18,542 nt of DNA from JAZOTK01 sp045534775 (GTDB lineage Bacteria; Bacillota; Clostridia; RUG12999): assembly GCA_045534775.1 (NCBI GenBank), contig JAZSKI010000072.1:1-18542 (forward strand), written 5' to 3'. Both the position numbers and the translations under genes were made by a program. The notes below the pieces were generated by a model, which searched no databases, was not told the origin of the DNA, and saw only the letters and a program-made list of their open reading frames with translations. How positions within the stretch are numbered: the stretch's first letter is position 1; each line of letters starts with the position of its first letter. This document shows positions 1 to 8,138 of the stretch, piece by piece.

Positions 1-658
1 TATTAAATTTTTCGGCAAAATCCTCATCAAGCACATTGCTTAAATCAGCTTTGGCAAGATCTGATAAATCAATATCTCCGCCTGTAGGTGCATTTTTTAA
101 TCTTTCTTTCGGAATATTACCTTCAGCATCGAGAAGTTCATAGTCATAAACCTGCAATGTTTTTTCTTTAGTATTTGTACCTCTACCGAGCTGGATAGCG
201 TCGATAGTATTGCCGTTTTCGTCTATGGTTTGAGCATTGTCACCACCCGCAAATCCATGTAAGGTTTTAGCATTACTTCCAGCCGCACCACCGCGACCGG
301 CTTGTGCGAAAGCGCCTCCTGCAAATCCAGAACTGGATTTTGCTCCAGGTCCGATTGCGCCACCCCCATATGATGAGGCTTTTCCGCCACCTGCAAAACC
401 ACTATTATTACTTTCAGCCCCGGCACCTACTGCTCCGCCGGGATACACTCTTCCCTCGCCTGGGAATTCGACAGTCGTAATTCCAACTACAGCCCCTTCT
501 CCTAATGCCGTATCGGTTTTATTGGCTTTATCCTCTAATACCTCATTAATATCATCTGAAAGCATATCCTTCTTTATACTCTTTTTCCCTATAAACAAGG
601 GCTGGGACAGCTTGAAGTCAATTATTTTCTTGTTTACATTTACTTTTAACTCAATCAT
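1..658 (-). CDS. tail fibre / receptor-binding-like protein, 3' end beyond window
   Basis: The ORF opens with ATG at 658, seven bases after the SD AAGGGGG, and stays open to base 1, giving 219 codons. The N-terminal ~60 residues are charged and probably helical and should dock to the baseplate. Residues 74-146 hold three glycine-rich repeats of 24-25 residues, each running GGA(V/I/A)G...(S/H)GFAGG, like the trimeric beta-roll heads of YadA/Hep_Hag adhesins. The following segment, with IQLGRGTNT near 155-163 and YDYELLDAEG near 171-180, resembles a linker common in Firmicutes phage tail proteins. Inferred role: host-surface binding at the tail tip. It is the last gene of the visible tail cluster, 12 bases after the preceding stop codon. 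Tail fibre is a fold- and position-based call; no catalytic domain is visible in the part present. Confidence 0.7.
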   Translation of the reverse strand, partial: MIELKVNVNKKIIDFKLSQPLFIGKKSIKKDMLSDDINEVLEDKANKTDTALGEGAVVGITTVEFPGEGRVYPGGAVGAGAESNNSGFAGGGKASSYGGGAIGPGAKSSSGFAGGAFAQAGRGGAAGSNAKTLHGFAGGDNAQTIDENGNTIDAIQLGRGTNTKEKTLQVYDYELLDAEGNIPKERLKNAPTGGDIDLSDLAKADLSNVLDEDFAEKFN

Positions 659-670
659 ACAAATGCCCCC

Positions 671-979
671 TTATATCGTATTGCAGATAAATAAACTGCC
701 CTGAGATAAAACTTTCTTCTTGCCTTCGAGCATGCATTCAATTTCATACATATATTCAACCTTGTCACGCTCGATTGCAATTCCGGCTGTTGTCCCGGGT
801 GTGATTTCAAAATGAAAAACACCGTTTTCGCTGTCAAGCGTGCCGGTGATTATATGAAGCGGAGTATCGCCCCATTTTTTTGCAATTTTAAATACCGCAG
901 CGTCAGTGCCGGCAAAAGTATAATCATTTGCGGATAATACTATTTCTTCGTGAGTGTCTTTTGTTATTGTTATGTTCAT
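671..979 (-). CDS. small baseplate-type protein (BppU N-terminal-like)
   Basis: A 102-residue protein with no signal peptide or membrane segment. It looks all-beta: an N-terminal strand (MNITITKDTHEEIVLSAND), a segment describing an input value (AAVFKIAKKWGDTP), and a closing strand pattern with YEIECMLEGKKK and a LSQGSL motif. This layout matches the short N-terminal domain of BppU-like upper-baseplate proteins in Firmicutes siphophages, which dock receptor-binding proteins. It sits between another baseplate-type gene and the tail fibre, which fits an adaptor role. The start is ATG at 979, preceded by GGGAGGCTTAGAT, a good SD. Family assignment rests on pattern and position; homology was not tested. 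Confidence 0.6.
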   Translation of the reverse strand: MNITITKDTHEEIVLSANDYTFAGTDAAVFKIAKKWGDTPLHIITGTLDSENGVFHFEITPGTTAGIAIERDKVEYMYEIECMLEGKKKVLSQGSLFICNTI

Positions 980-991
980 ATCTAAGCCTCC

Positions 992-1750
992 CTAAAATGC
1001 ATATACAGTTCCGCTTGGCAGATAACCATCGTGGCCAGTAATAATCAATACGTTGTCAATAATCGAAAAACTAATATAACAACGACCGGAATTCCAATCG
1101 CAGTATTGCCCTGAGTTATCACTTATACCACCTGCGGCAATATATTTATCTGCATAAAGCAAATAAGTTACAGGTGAATATGCAACGTCCCCTACGTTTG
1201 CGACAAGATATGTAAATCCGTTGATTTTAATTTGAGGAATGTTGAATTTTTTAAAGCCAGACGAACCGCTCGGTATTTCTTCAAGTTTTACAAATGCCTG
1301 AAAGTCGCCACCATATCCGTCAATCTTACTCTGGGCATATGTTCGTTTATCCGCAACAATACCGTTATTAATTGTTGCAAGTAAAATATATGCCGCTTCA
1401 TTTTCAGGCAAAGCTATCTCGCATCTCGGCACATTATTGCCTACGGCAATTTCCTCAATAAACACATAATACGTACCACTTACACTTATTTCAAATGTTT
1501 CTGGCTCCGTAATTATGATATAACTGCCATCAGGCATTATAACACTTCCGGTTGCGATTGTCGCAGTGTTTCCACTCACCGTAACAGCGCATTGTCCGTA
1601 GGCAAATGTCACTCCTTCTGTAGCTACATTTCCTGTAATCTCATTTGGCGTACCTATAGCTACCCCTGACCCTGTAATAACCTTCAATGCCTCCTGGATA
1701 TCCTCATTACTGTACGCCGTATCATACTTAAATTTGCTTATATAACTCAT
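992..1750 (-). CDS. phage tail/baseplate protein of unknown family
   Basis: A 252-residue protein with ATG at 1750 overlapping the upstream stop by four bases (ATGA), so translation is probably coupled. The N-terminal ~30 residues are polar and helical. Residues ~45-130 are rich in short beta strands with many Thr, Val and Ile, including MPDGSYIIITEPETFEISV, as in baseplate domains that carry a default or boundary value. The C-terminal part has a Cys pair (QYCDWNSGRCY near 217-227) and ends in a beta-rich TGHDGYLPSGTVYAF. I do not recognise a named family. Its place directly after the Gp37-like tail protein and before the adaptor and fibre genes points to a baseplate or fibre-attachment role. 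Confidence 0.6.
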   Translation of the reverse strand: MSYISKFKYDTAYSNEDIQEALKVITGSGVAIGTPNEITGNVATEGVTFAYGQCAVTVSGNTATIATGSVIMPDGSYIIITEPETFEISVSGTYYVFIEEIAVGNNVPRCEIALPENEAAYILLATINNGIVADKRTYAQSKIDGYGGDFQAFVKLEEIPSGSSGFKKFNIPQIKINGFTYLVANVGDVAYSPVTYLLYADKYIAAGGISDNSGQYCDWNSGRCYISFSIIDNVLIITGHDGYLPSGTVYAF

Positions 1751-2745
1751 GTCGTTTCCTCCTCTTCTGTTTCGGGCGGCTTACCCACTTCAAATTCGTT
1801 CAGCTCAGTCAGCTGTGGTTGCTGGGAAAATCCGTCAGCGTCCCAATTCAGCCGAACCGAAGTAATCTGCTGTTTTGCTGAAATAATATCATGCTCATTT
1901 TCAACCTGCACGGTTACTATATCACCGAGCGCATAGTCAGATAAATACTCCAGCCTTTGTACTGTTGCAGAAGTTGTGTTTTTTGCCTTTTTCTTTGATA
2001 ACGAAGCCTGAGCAGTGGCATTGTCCGAACCGTCAAGAAGTGCATACCACTGCTTCAGCTTATTGGTCTCAACAGACTTATACTCTGTCCATTCACCTGT
2101 ATTATCAGATGCGTTTTCCTTCTTATAAAATCCTGCGTTGCTGTAATCAATTACGTCTCTTACAATCTCAATCCTGCCGGCACTACCGTCATTTATTGAT
2201 ATGTATAGCTCCGTTTCTGACGGCAATATCATATCAAAAACAAGTCTGCCGGCATTAAGCCTTACCGTGTGTCCGGCGTTGACATTTGCCAAAACTTCGG
2301 AAATATAATCAAAAAGCGTGCCATAACCGTCACGCCAAAAATAAAATTTCCGGTCATCATCCTCCGAGAATACTCCCGCATCTATGTCGCAGCCTACCCG
2401 ACCGCCGAAAATCTGCGCTGCCTTTACTGCAGCTGTCGTAAGTCCGCTATCTGTAACCGGAGGCGACAGCATTTTCGTTAAAAACCAGTTTAAAGTGCGG
2501 CAAAACACGGCAATATCCTCACCAAACGTCACACCCACAACCACACCGAAAAGCTCATATTCCGCATTATCCTGATGAATAAATAAGTATTTGCTTTCGA
2601 GCAGTATTTTTAAAATCGGATTGTCAATATCAAAATGATATTCGCCCGTCCCTACAGCATTAAAAAATAAATTCCAGTTTGCTGATAAAACGCGGTCGGT
2701 TACTGCAAGCTCATTAAAGTTGTAATCGTATAAATGCACATCCAT
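1747..2745 (-). CDS. tail-associated baseplate protein, ReqiPepy6 Gp37-like
   Basis: A 332-residue protein matching in character the Siphovirus ReqiPepy6 Gp37-like family, a compact Tal/Gp18-like baseplate component found right after Dit. Supporting pattern: an N-terminal MDVHLYDYNFNELAVTD strand, then a domain of short strands with GTGEYHFDIDNPI (near 31-44), and a C-terminal LGDIVTVQVENEHDI...ITSVRLNWDADGF segment typical of these tail-hub proteins. The C-terminus is an acidic tail (PPETEEEETT). No lysozyme or peptidase motif is visible, so it seems structural only. ATG at 2745 directly abuts the Dit stop codon (TAAATG), and its own stop overlaps the next start, so it lies in the middle of a coupled tail-tip cluster. 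Confidence 0.75.
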   Translation of the reverse strand: MDVHLYDYNFNELAVTDRVLSANWNLFFNAVGTGEYHFDIDNPILKILLESKYLFIHQDNAEYELFGVVVGVTFGEDIAVFCRTLNWFLTKMLSPPVTDSGLTTAAVKAAQIFGGRVGCDIDAGVFSEDDDRKFYFWRDGYGTLFDYISEVLANVNAGHTVRLNAGRLVFDMILPSETELYISINDGSAGRIEIVRDVIDYSNAGFYKKENASDNTGEWTEYKSVETNKLKQWYALLDGSDNATAQASLSKKKAKNTTSATVQRLEYLSDYALGDIVTVQVENEHDIISAKQQITSVRLNWDADGFSQQPQLTELNEFEVGKPPETEEEETT

Positions 2746-3669
2746 TTAATACACCGCCTCCGCATAGTTATTGTTATATATCATTTTTATAACGATGTTA
2801 AGCTCAGCATCGGAATTAAGCTTACGTGTTGCGATACGGTTTTCGCCTACATCGAGCCAGAATTTTGAAAGACTGGTGTCAGCAGAACGGTAGTTAATCA
2901 ACGAGCCTTGCTTGCTTGACCGGACAAACCTGCCGTTCTCATGCCGTCCGTCCAGATTAACGGTTATTACCTCACCGTTACATAAACTGCACGTAAATTT
3001 CAGACGTTGCAAAACATTTTCATCGTCCGTATCGCCGGTTGAGTAGTATTTGCTTACCTTTAAAATCTCAAAACCGCTACTGCCGCTTCCTGATACAGTA
3101 ATTATAAATGTCGGCTCAACCTTATAATCACCCGAATTTATAATAATTTTATCATTTATCGCCCCGCCCCATACAACAGGAGCATCCGCTGTGCCTATAT
3201 TCCAGCCACCTTCTTCTGTGCCGATAATCTGTCCTTCAACATCATAACACAGCTTTTCTGTATCGTCATAATCGTTAAAAAACGGACTGTCACAGACAAA
3301 CTGAACTGTCATAGTGCGAAACACGCGGTTATCGGCAGGCTCACTGACAATAACCTGCGATACTTCAATCTTCTTTCGAACAGAACCACACTGAAGTTTA
3401 AGCGTTCCACCCTTGTCGAGTATTCTCATTATGCGACTGATTTCATACTGAATATGATCGCAGGACGATACGTCAAATTTGACTGTAATCGCCCTGCTCT
3501 TCTTCTTTTCACTGACCGTAAACGCACCGTCATACCCCACATAACTCAGCGTTTTATATTCCTTTGACGGAACGCCAAGCCCTTCGATTGCAATTATCCG
3601 TAAATCGTCCCGGCTGAATACAAGAATGCCGATGTCGTTTTCAAATGTCATATAGATATATCTGTTCAT
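2746..3669 (-). CDS. distal tail protein (Dit)
   Basis: A 307-residue protein with the features of the Dit/sipho_tail family, which forms the hexameric hub joining the tail tube to the tip. The N-terminal half has the galectin-like pattern: YIYMTFENDIGILVF, then a GYDGAFT turn and a KKKSRAITVKFDV strand around 55-68, and PFFND near 131-135, where many Dit proteins have a SPFF/DPFF motif. The C-terminal half is a second beta domain ending with IKMIYNNNYAEAVY, which resembles the C-termini of Firmicutes Dit proteins. ATG at 3669 overlaps the tape-measure stop codon by one base (TAATG), with AGGA just upstream. Order tape measure, Dit, Gp37-like is the usual one and supports the call. Confidence 0.8.
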   Translation of the reverse strand: MNRYIYMTFENDIGILVFSRDDLRIIAIEGLGVPSKEYKTLSYVGYDGAFTVSEKKKSRAITVKFDVSSCDHIQYEISRIMRILDKGGTLKLQCGSVRKKIEVSQVIVSEPADNRVFRTMTVQFVCDSPFFNDYDDTEKLCYDVEGQIIGTEEGGWNIGTADAPVVWGGAINDKIIINSGDYKVEPTFIITVSGSGSSGFEILKVSKYYSTGDTDDENVLQRLKFTCSLCNGEVITVNLDGRHENGRFVRSSKQGSLINYRSADTSLSKFWLDVGENRIATRKLNSDAELNIVIKMIYNNNYAEAVY

Positions 3670-6600
3670 TATTCCTGCCCTCTCAGTCTTGCCAGCGCAG
3701 TTGCATTATCCCACGCTGAAATCTGTTCCTGTACAGTATTTTTAGATGTTCCTACGCTGAATGAATTTGTATAATAATTTGTTGTCCCACCACCACCGGC
3801 ATAAACGGGACCGTTGACCGTCGGCATAAGAGCTGACAGACTTGCTGAAATTTCAGCCTTTACCTGCGACAGCACGTCTCTGAGCTGCTGCATAAATCCT
3901 TCACCGTATTTCTTTGCGCTGTCCTCACCGATAGCAAAGAAATCCTCCGGTACCTGACCGAATTTCTTTTCAAGCTCTTTTCTTAAATTTTCGGTCTCAC
4001 GAAGCGTTAGTTTTTTAGCGGCTTCTTCTGCCAACGCTTCTTTTTTCGTAAGATTGCTTATGTATTTGTCAAAATCCTCATCGGAAGCTTTGAGCATAGT
4101 CTGAATATATGTAATGCCTTCATCAATACCCATGCTTTGGAGATTATCTATAACCTCGGAAGGAAGCTCCGTACCACGTCTCTGATACAGCTTATCAATC
4201 AGCATATTATACCGGTCAAGCTGTTCGTTATCCTTTGAAATATCAGCAAGCTTTGTAAAACTACCCATACCTTGTATGGAAATGGTATTGTATGCGGTAT
4301 TACCCTCAGAAAGCTTTTGCGATATTCCTTCCTGCAAACGCATTACCTCATCTATGCTGTTTCGAGCTGTTTTTACCGCATTTTCAGTAGTATTTTTAAC
4401 TTTATTAATTAAGTCGTCATACTCTTTTTTCTGTTTTTCCGTTAAGCTTTTCGTCCCTTTGTATATTTCAAGAGTGTATTTTTGCCATTCGTCAGTACCT
4501 TCGTCAAAATATTTATCACGATATTGTGTGAGGCGTGCGTAATATTCCGCATCGGATATTTCTTCCATATCATGGAGGAACTGTAAGTCGCGAAGCTCTT
4601 TTTTGTATGCTTCCTCTGTATCTTCGCCTTGCTCTTTTAATGCTTCTTTTGTAGCTGCAGTTCGGGCGACATTGCCGGTTTCAACCGTTGAAGTAAAGTC
4701 ATTATCAGTTTCCTCGACTGTTTTTTTCGATTCAGGCATTTCGTCCATAAGTTTATTAAGAGCTTCGGAGGCTTCGACCCAACCGTCTTTATAGTTTGCC
4801 AGTTCTTCAGTATAATAAGAAACATTTTCATTTGCTTTTTTAAGAGATTCTTCTGCTTTTTCATGTAAACTATTAGCGTGCCAACGGCTCAATGGATTTG
4901 TAGCGGTTTTGTATGTGCTTAACGCCGCCTGTTCATTTTTCTTTGCTTTTTTTTGAACTTCTTTTGCATCTATCAACGCTTTGGCGGTTTCAGTCATCTT
5001 TTCTTCATAGGCTGTAGCCATTGCTTTTGCCATTGCAAGCTTATAATAAGAATTGGTTAATTCGTCAATCTTGGAACGCTGAATAGATATTGCTCCGTTT
5101 TCGTCATACAGATTATCTATAATACCAGGGATAATTTCATTAAGCTTGCCAGCAACAACATTAAATTTATTCTGAATTTCCGTAGCCTCTTCTTGCGTTA
5201 CCGAGCCGTCCGAAAGTTGTTTCTCAAGGTCATATAATTCCTTTGTAAGTATCTTTGCCGTTTCAGCTTCGGTCAGCTCAGCGGAAACAGTAGCATCAAT
5301 GGATTTTATCGCATCATAATGGGTTTGTTTTATTTCATCAATTGCCTTGCTGATTTCTTTTGACGCCGCATTACATTTAATTATATATGTGCCAATTGCT
5401 GCCACCACTGCCGCCAGAATGGTAATAATGATTGTCATGCCACCACTAAGCAAATCTTGTGCCTTTTTTAAAGCTACTGTAGCGGCAGTTTGCAAGTGTA
5501 TTTTCCCTGTTAAAACACCAACTGCTATAGTTTTTAGATTAAGTGATGCTATGTAGGTGCTATCATATTTAAGTCTTAACGCACTTATGGTTATTCCTCT
5601 GGTCTCGGCAGCAATATTTGTATTTGTAGCTAAAGTAAGACTGTCGAGCACGACTTTTGCTGTTTTAAAGGAAGTGATAACCGTATTCAGAATTGCATAT
5701 CCTTTAAATGCCGCAAATCCGGCAGTTGCCGATACTGCTAATGTATCAAAGTTTTTAACAAGTGTTTTGATTAAATCACTTAGGGGTTTGAGTGCAGGGA
5801 TCGCACTTCCTATTCCGTCAGCAATAGCTGAAACAATACCAGGAGTCGCAGAAACAAGGGCATCTATCAACTCATCTACAACCGAAAGTACCGCAGGGAT
5901 TAACTGTCTAAGTATGTCCGGTAAGAGAGGGATGAGCTGAGACACAAGTTCTTCTATGCCTTCCACAAGAGACGGCAGGAGTTCGTTTGTGTTTTTAAGT
6001 ATAACCTTTGCGGCGTTGGTAAGTGAATCTGCGACATCTTCAACTGTTCCTGTTCCGGCTATGAAGTTTTTAAGTGCCGTACCTGCAGTATTAAGAGCAC
6101 CTGCCAGAGTTTCGTTTTCGCGAGCATAATTTCCCGCGGCATATGCGGTCTTTTCAAGGAACATTTCCATAGCAAGACCTATTTTCTGCTGATTAGACAT
6201 TTCGTTATACGACGTCTGTATTCCTTTTGATAATGCATAAGCTTCAATCGTGGTTGCGTTCATAGCGACACCAAGATTATCCATCATAGTAAAATTGCCT
6301 TTTGCTGCACCGGCAATACTTTCCATTGCCCACGATACATCAATACCCATTATAGAAGCTACATCCGCCGCTCTTTGCATTGCCTGTGCTGATAAATCCG
6401 CACTTTCTTTTATTCCAAAACCTGCTCCCTGAAACAGAGACCCCATTTTCTTGGCAGTTCCCAGGAAATCAGAGGCGGATAAACCCATATTTTTAAATGC
6501 AGTCTGAGCAGAACCTTGCATCTGTTTTGCATAATTTTTAAATACGGCTTCACTGCCACCGAGGTTTTGCTCAAGTTCGCCACTGAATTTAAGAGCTGCG

Positions 6601-6755
6601 ACGGTTGCACCTGTAAATGCAGTCCCGACTGCTACAATTCCCTTAACAGCAACACCCAGCCCCTTCTTTGCGACATTTCCTATCCCCGAAAGAGCAGACT
6701 TAAACCCACTGTCATCACCATCAATTTTTATTACTACACTATTATCACGTGCCAA
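3669..6755 (-). CDS. tail tape measure protein
   Basis: The largest gene in the window, about 1028 residues. It sets tail length, works as a scaffold inside the tube, and is usually ejected with the DNA. The N-terminus has the typical SVVIKIDGDDSGFKSALSG opening. A first hydrophobic segment (about 31-56) is rich in Gly/Ala/Val, and a second strong one (MTIIITILAAVVAAIGTYII) lies near 440-460. Between them is a TMP core with AAGAAKGNFTMMDNLGVAM, and the C-terminal half is long, charged coiled coil. Start choice: TTG at 6755 has AAGGTG six bases upstream and gives the usual MARDNSV opening; a GTG at 6791 in the same frame has no SD and lies in a 25-base duplication. The stop overlaps the Dit start. 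Confidence 0.92.
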   Translation of the reverse strand: MARDNSVVIKIDGDDSGFKSALSGIGNVAKKGLGVAVKGIVAVGTAFTGATVAALKFSGELEQNLGGSEAVFKNYAKQMQGSAQTAFKNMGLSASDFLGTAKKMGSLFQGAGFGIKESADLSAQAMQRAADVASIMGIDVSWAMESIAGAAKGNFTMMDNLGVAMNATTIEAYALSKGIQTSYNEMSNQQKIGLAMEMFLEKTAYAAGNYARENETLAGALNTAGTALKNFIAGTGTVEDVADSLTNAAKVILKNTNELLPSLVEGIEELVSQLIPLLPDILRQLIPAVLSVVDELIDALVSATPGIVSAIADGIGSAIPALKPLSDLIKTLVKNFDTLAVSATAGFAAFKGYAILNTVITSFKTAKVVLDSLTLATNTNIAAETRGITISALRLKYDSTYIASLNLKTIAVGVLTGKIHLQTAATVALKKAQDLLSGGMTIIITILAAVVAAIGTYIIKCNAASKEISKAIDEIKQTHYDAIKSIDATVSAELTEAETAKILTKELYDLEKQLSDGSVTQEEATEIQNKFNVVAGKLNEIIPGIIDNLYDENGAISIQRSKIDELTNSYYKLAMAKAMATAYEEKMTETAKALIDAKEVQKKAKKNEQAALSTYKTATNPLSRWHANSLHEKAEESLKKANENVSYYTEELANYKDGWVEASEALNKLMDEMPESKKTVEETDNDFTSTVETGNVARTAATKEALKEQGEDTEEAYKKELRDLQFLHDMEEISDAEYYARLTQYRDKYFDEGTDEWQKYTLEIYKGTKSLTEKQKKEYDDLINKVKNTTENAVKTARNSIDEVMRLQEGISQKLSEGNTAYNTISIQGMGSFTKLADISKDNEQLDRYNMLIDKLYQRRGTELPSEVIDNLQSMGIDEGITYIQTMLKASDEDFDKYISNLTKKEALAEEAAKKLTLRETENLRKELEKKFGQVPEDFFAIGEDSAKKYGEGFMQQLRDVLSQVKAEISASLSALMPTVNGPVYAGGGGTTNYYTNSFSVGTSKNTVQEQISAWDNATALARLRGQE

Positions 6756-6779
6756 TGTCTTCACCTTCCTTTTATGTGA

Positions 6780-6829
6780 AATCACTGGCACTCAATTGTT
6801 ATGCAATCACTGGCACTCGATTTTTATTT
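6780..6829. repeat. 25-bp tandem duplication between Com-like gene and tape measure
   Basis: The 14-mer AATCACTGGCACTC occurs at 6780-6793 and again at 6805-6818, exactly 25 bases apart, with partial similarity continuing on both sides. On the minus strand the first copy encountered holds the stop codon of the Com-like gene (ECQ, then TGA); the second is an untranslated copy of that end, in the leader of the tape measure gene. Confidence 0.85.
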
Positions 6830-6947
6830 CAAATTTATGTTTGCATTTCGGATTTTTGCATTTAACAAATACCCCTTTGCATTTTGCGTTATCGCCCTTA
6901 AATATCGGCATTTTATATCCACATTTCGGGCATTTTATCTTTTCAAT
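6807..6947 (-). CDS. Com-like zinc-finger protein, apparent ATT start
   Basis: A 46-residue open frame with a clear zinc-ribbon arrangement: CPKCG at residues 6-10, then KCKG near 24-27 and CKNPKCKHKFEI near 32-43. This matches small Com-like proteins of Firmicutes prophages, related to phage Mu Com, the RNA-binding translational activator of mom. The frame has no ATG, GTG or TTG before the first Cys pair. The SD-like GAAGGCGGT is followed by ATTATT, and the second ATT (6947) is seven bases after AAGG, so an ATT start is the simplest reading. An in-frame ATG at residue 13 would remove the first Cys pair. Alternatives are a degraded start or a slip from elsewhere. In tail clusters such proteins have no established role. 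Confidence 0.6.
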   Translation of the reverse strand: MEKIKCPKCGYKMPIFKGDNAKCKGVFVKCKNPKCKHKFEIKIECQ

Positions 6948-6974
6948 AATACCGCCTTCTTTTTACAAAATTTT

Positions 6975-7541
6975 TTAAAAAAATCCCGATAAAACCTCAT
7001 TCATATCCGTTTCCTTCTGCTTCTCAGACCTTTTGTCCGGCAGAGCGTAAGCGGATTTCATTTTCCGGTAAAACTTCTTTTGTTCCTTATCCTTAATTTT
7101 CGACAAATCAATCATTCTGTACTGCACAACCTTAATAAACTGTGTTTCCTCAGAAAGGCTGTCAAATAAAGACTTAAACTGCCACCAGTGCATATTTGCT
7201 GTGCATAAATCAATGTTGTACTGTTGCAGAAATGCGGCATAAATCAGATTTCCGTCATAATCAAAGTCGAATACGTTTTTGCGTGACTTATCAGAGCTGC
7301 TGTCAGCTGTAGTTTTTGCATTGTGAGTGTAAAATTCAAACATAGCCGAAAGACCTTCGTAAAAATTTGGCGGAATTTCTTCAAAAACAAGACAGAACAG
7401 CGGAGCTGTATCTTCAATACGTTCAATTCCACCGCCGATTATTTCGGAAAATTTAAGCCACGTTCTAAAATCAGTCTTTATCTTGCACTCTTTCCCCGAA
7501 ACCGTAAGACAGTCGGGGAGAGCTGTTGTGATTATGCTCAT
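6975..7541 (-). CDS. Gp15-family tail assembly protein
   Basis: A 188-residue protein of the bacteriophage Gp15 family, found just before the tape measure in Listeria A118-like and many clostridial siphophages. It is thought to be the second tail assembly chaperone. Family features are the opening ITTALPDCLTVSGKECKIKTDFRTW (shown in part: LPD..TV.GKE.KI.TDFR.W), the aromatic MHWWQFKSLFDSL near 118-130 and a basic lysine-rich C-terminal third. ATG at 7541 overlaps the stop codon of the preceding gene as ATGA, right after a run of six A residues, which is where TAC gene pairs often join by frameshift or coupling. No SD other than the A-rich GGTAAG upstream, so coupled initiation is likely. Confidence 0.8.
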   Translation of the reverse strand: MSIITTALPDCLTVSGKECKIKTDFRTWLKFSEIIGGGIERIEDTAPLFCLVFEEIPPNFYEGLSAMFEFYTHNAKTTADSSSDKSRKNVFDFDYDGNLIYAAFLQQYNIDLCTANMHWWQFKSLFDSLSEETQFIKVVQYRMIDLSKIKDKEQKKFYRKMKSAYALPDKRSEKQKETDMNEVLSGFF

Positions 7542-7951
7542 TTTTTCTTACCGTTTACAAAATTCTTCAGCTGAGCAGTGTTTGCCGCCTTCGTCAAATC
7601 ACTCACCGCCGAGAGATATGGCTGAACATCCTTTAATTTCTCTTTTGCTTTACTCTTCTGAAGCTCCGCATAATCAGCAGTAAACAAAGCAACTGCAAGC
7701 TCCGTACAACGCGCCAGCTTGTCAAGATTTGTATCATCACCGTCCGGGAACATATTTCCTGCAGCATCTTTACCGAAAAGAATTTCAAGCAGCTTTATAT
7801 TACCCTCATATTCGCTCATATTTCCCGATACGGCATCATGCTCACGGATTTTCTTTTCAAGTGCCGCCGTTCTCTGCGGAATTTCGTATTCTACGCCGTC
7901 AACCTCAAGTATATGGTGTTTCTCTTTGTATTCAAACGTCGTTTTTGACAT
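7538..7951 (-). CDS. tail assembly chaperone-like protein
   Basis: A 137-residue protein just upstream of Gp15 and the tape measure, the position of the first tail assembly chaperone (gpG-like). The N-terminus is a beta segment (YKEKHHILEVDGVEYEIP), followed by a mainly helical, charged body that includes EYEGNIKLLEILFGKDA, and a basic end NGKKK. It would bind the tape measure during tail tube assembly. ATG at 7951 follows an excellent SD (AAGGAGG, eight bases). Its last codons are AAG AAA AAA TGA, overlapping the next ATG. A one-base backward slip there would fuse it to Gp15, but the heptamer is not a canonical slippery site. The function rests on position and size more than on sequence motifs. 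Confidence 0.65.
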   Translation of the reverse strand: MSKTTFEYKEKHHILEVDGVEYEIPQRTAALEKKIREHDAVSGNMSEYEGNIKLLEILFGKDAAGNMFPDGDDTNLDKLARCTELAVALFTADYAELQKSKAKEKLKDVQPYLSAVSDLTKAANTAQLKNFVNGKKK

Positions 7952-7974
7952 ATTTTTTCCTCCTTAATGTTGCA

Positions 7975-7994
7975 GGAGCGGATTATTCCGCTCC
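7975..7994. repeat. perfect 8-bp hairpin holding a stop codon in its loop
   Basis: GGAGCGGA and TCCGCTCC form a perfect inverted repeat with a four-base loop. On the minus strand the loop contains the TAA stop of the 51-52 residue gene. There is no U-run after it, so it is not a standard intrinsic terminator; it lies just before the strong SD of the next gene and may stabilise or separate the mRNA. Confidence 0.7.
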
Positions 7995-8138
7995 CAATAT
8001 CGCATATATAATTTCGTCCTTCAGATTATTCATTGAAAGACCTTCTATGCCGTTTTCTTCGGCAATAATAAGAAGCTCGGCTTTGGTATAAGCCGAAAGC
8101 TCGTCATAAGTATACGCCGCCGGAGAATTACTCATCAT
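7983..8138 (-). CDS. small HeH/LEM-like (Rho N-terminal-like) protein
   Basis: An ORF of 51-52 residues between the tail tube gene and the first chaperone. The core, YTKAELLIIAEENGIEGLSM then NLKDEIIYAIL, fits the two-helix HeH/LEM or Rho-N-terminal pattern (tKaELi.iAee.GI.gls...K.eii.ail), seen in short proteins of many phage tail clusters. Three ATG codons lie in tandem (8141, 8138, 8135). GAGG ends two, five and eight bases before them, so the second or third is the likely start; 8138 is used here. The function of such proteins is not established; connection to tail assembly or nucleic-acid binding is a guess. Codon use and the SD make it a convincing gene. Confidence 0.7.
   Translation of the reverse strand: MMSNSPAAYTYDELSAYTKAELLIIAEENGIEGLSMNNLKDEIIYAILGAE

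Noticed and set aside
237..704. 155-codon plus-strand frame rich in Pro and Ala
   Set aside because: It is the antisense shadow of the glycine-rich repeats of the tail fibre; no SD at its start and opposite to a well-supported gene.
6410..6610. 66-codon minus-strand frame inside the tape measure gene
   Set aside because: Overlaps the tape measure in another frame, no SD, no family character.
7538..7560. A canonical -1 slippery heptamer at the chaperone junction
   Set aside because: The codons before the stop read AAG AAA AAA, so the X-XXY-YYZ rule fails at the first base; only weaker slippage is possible.
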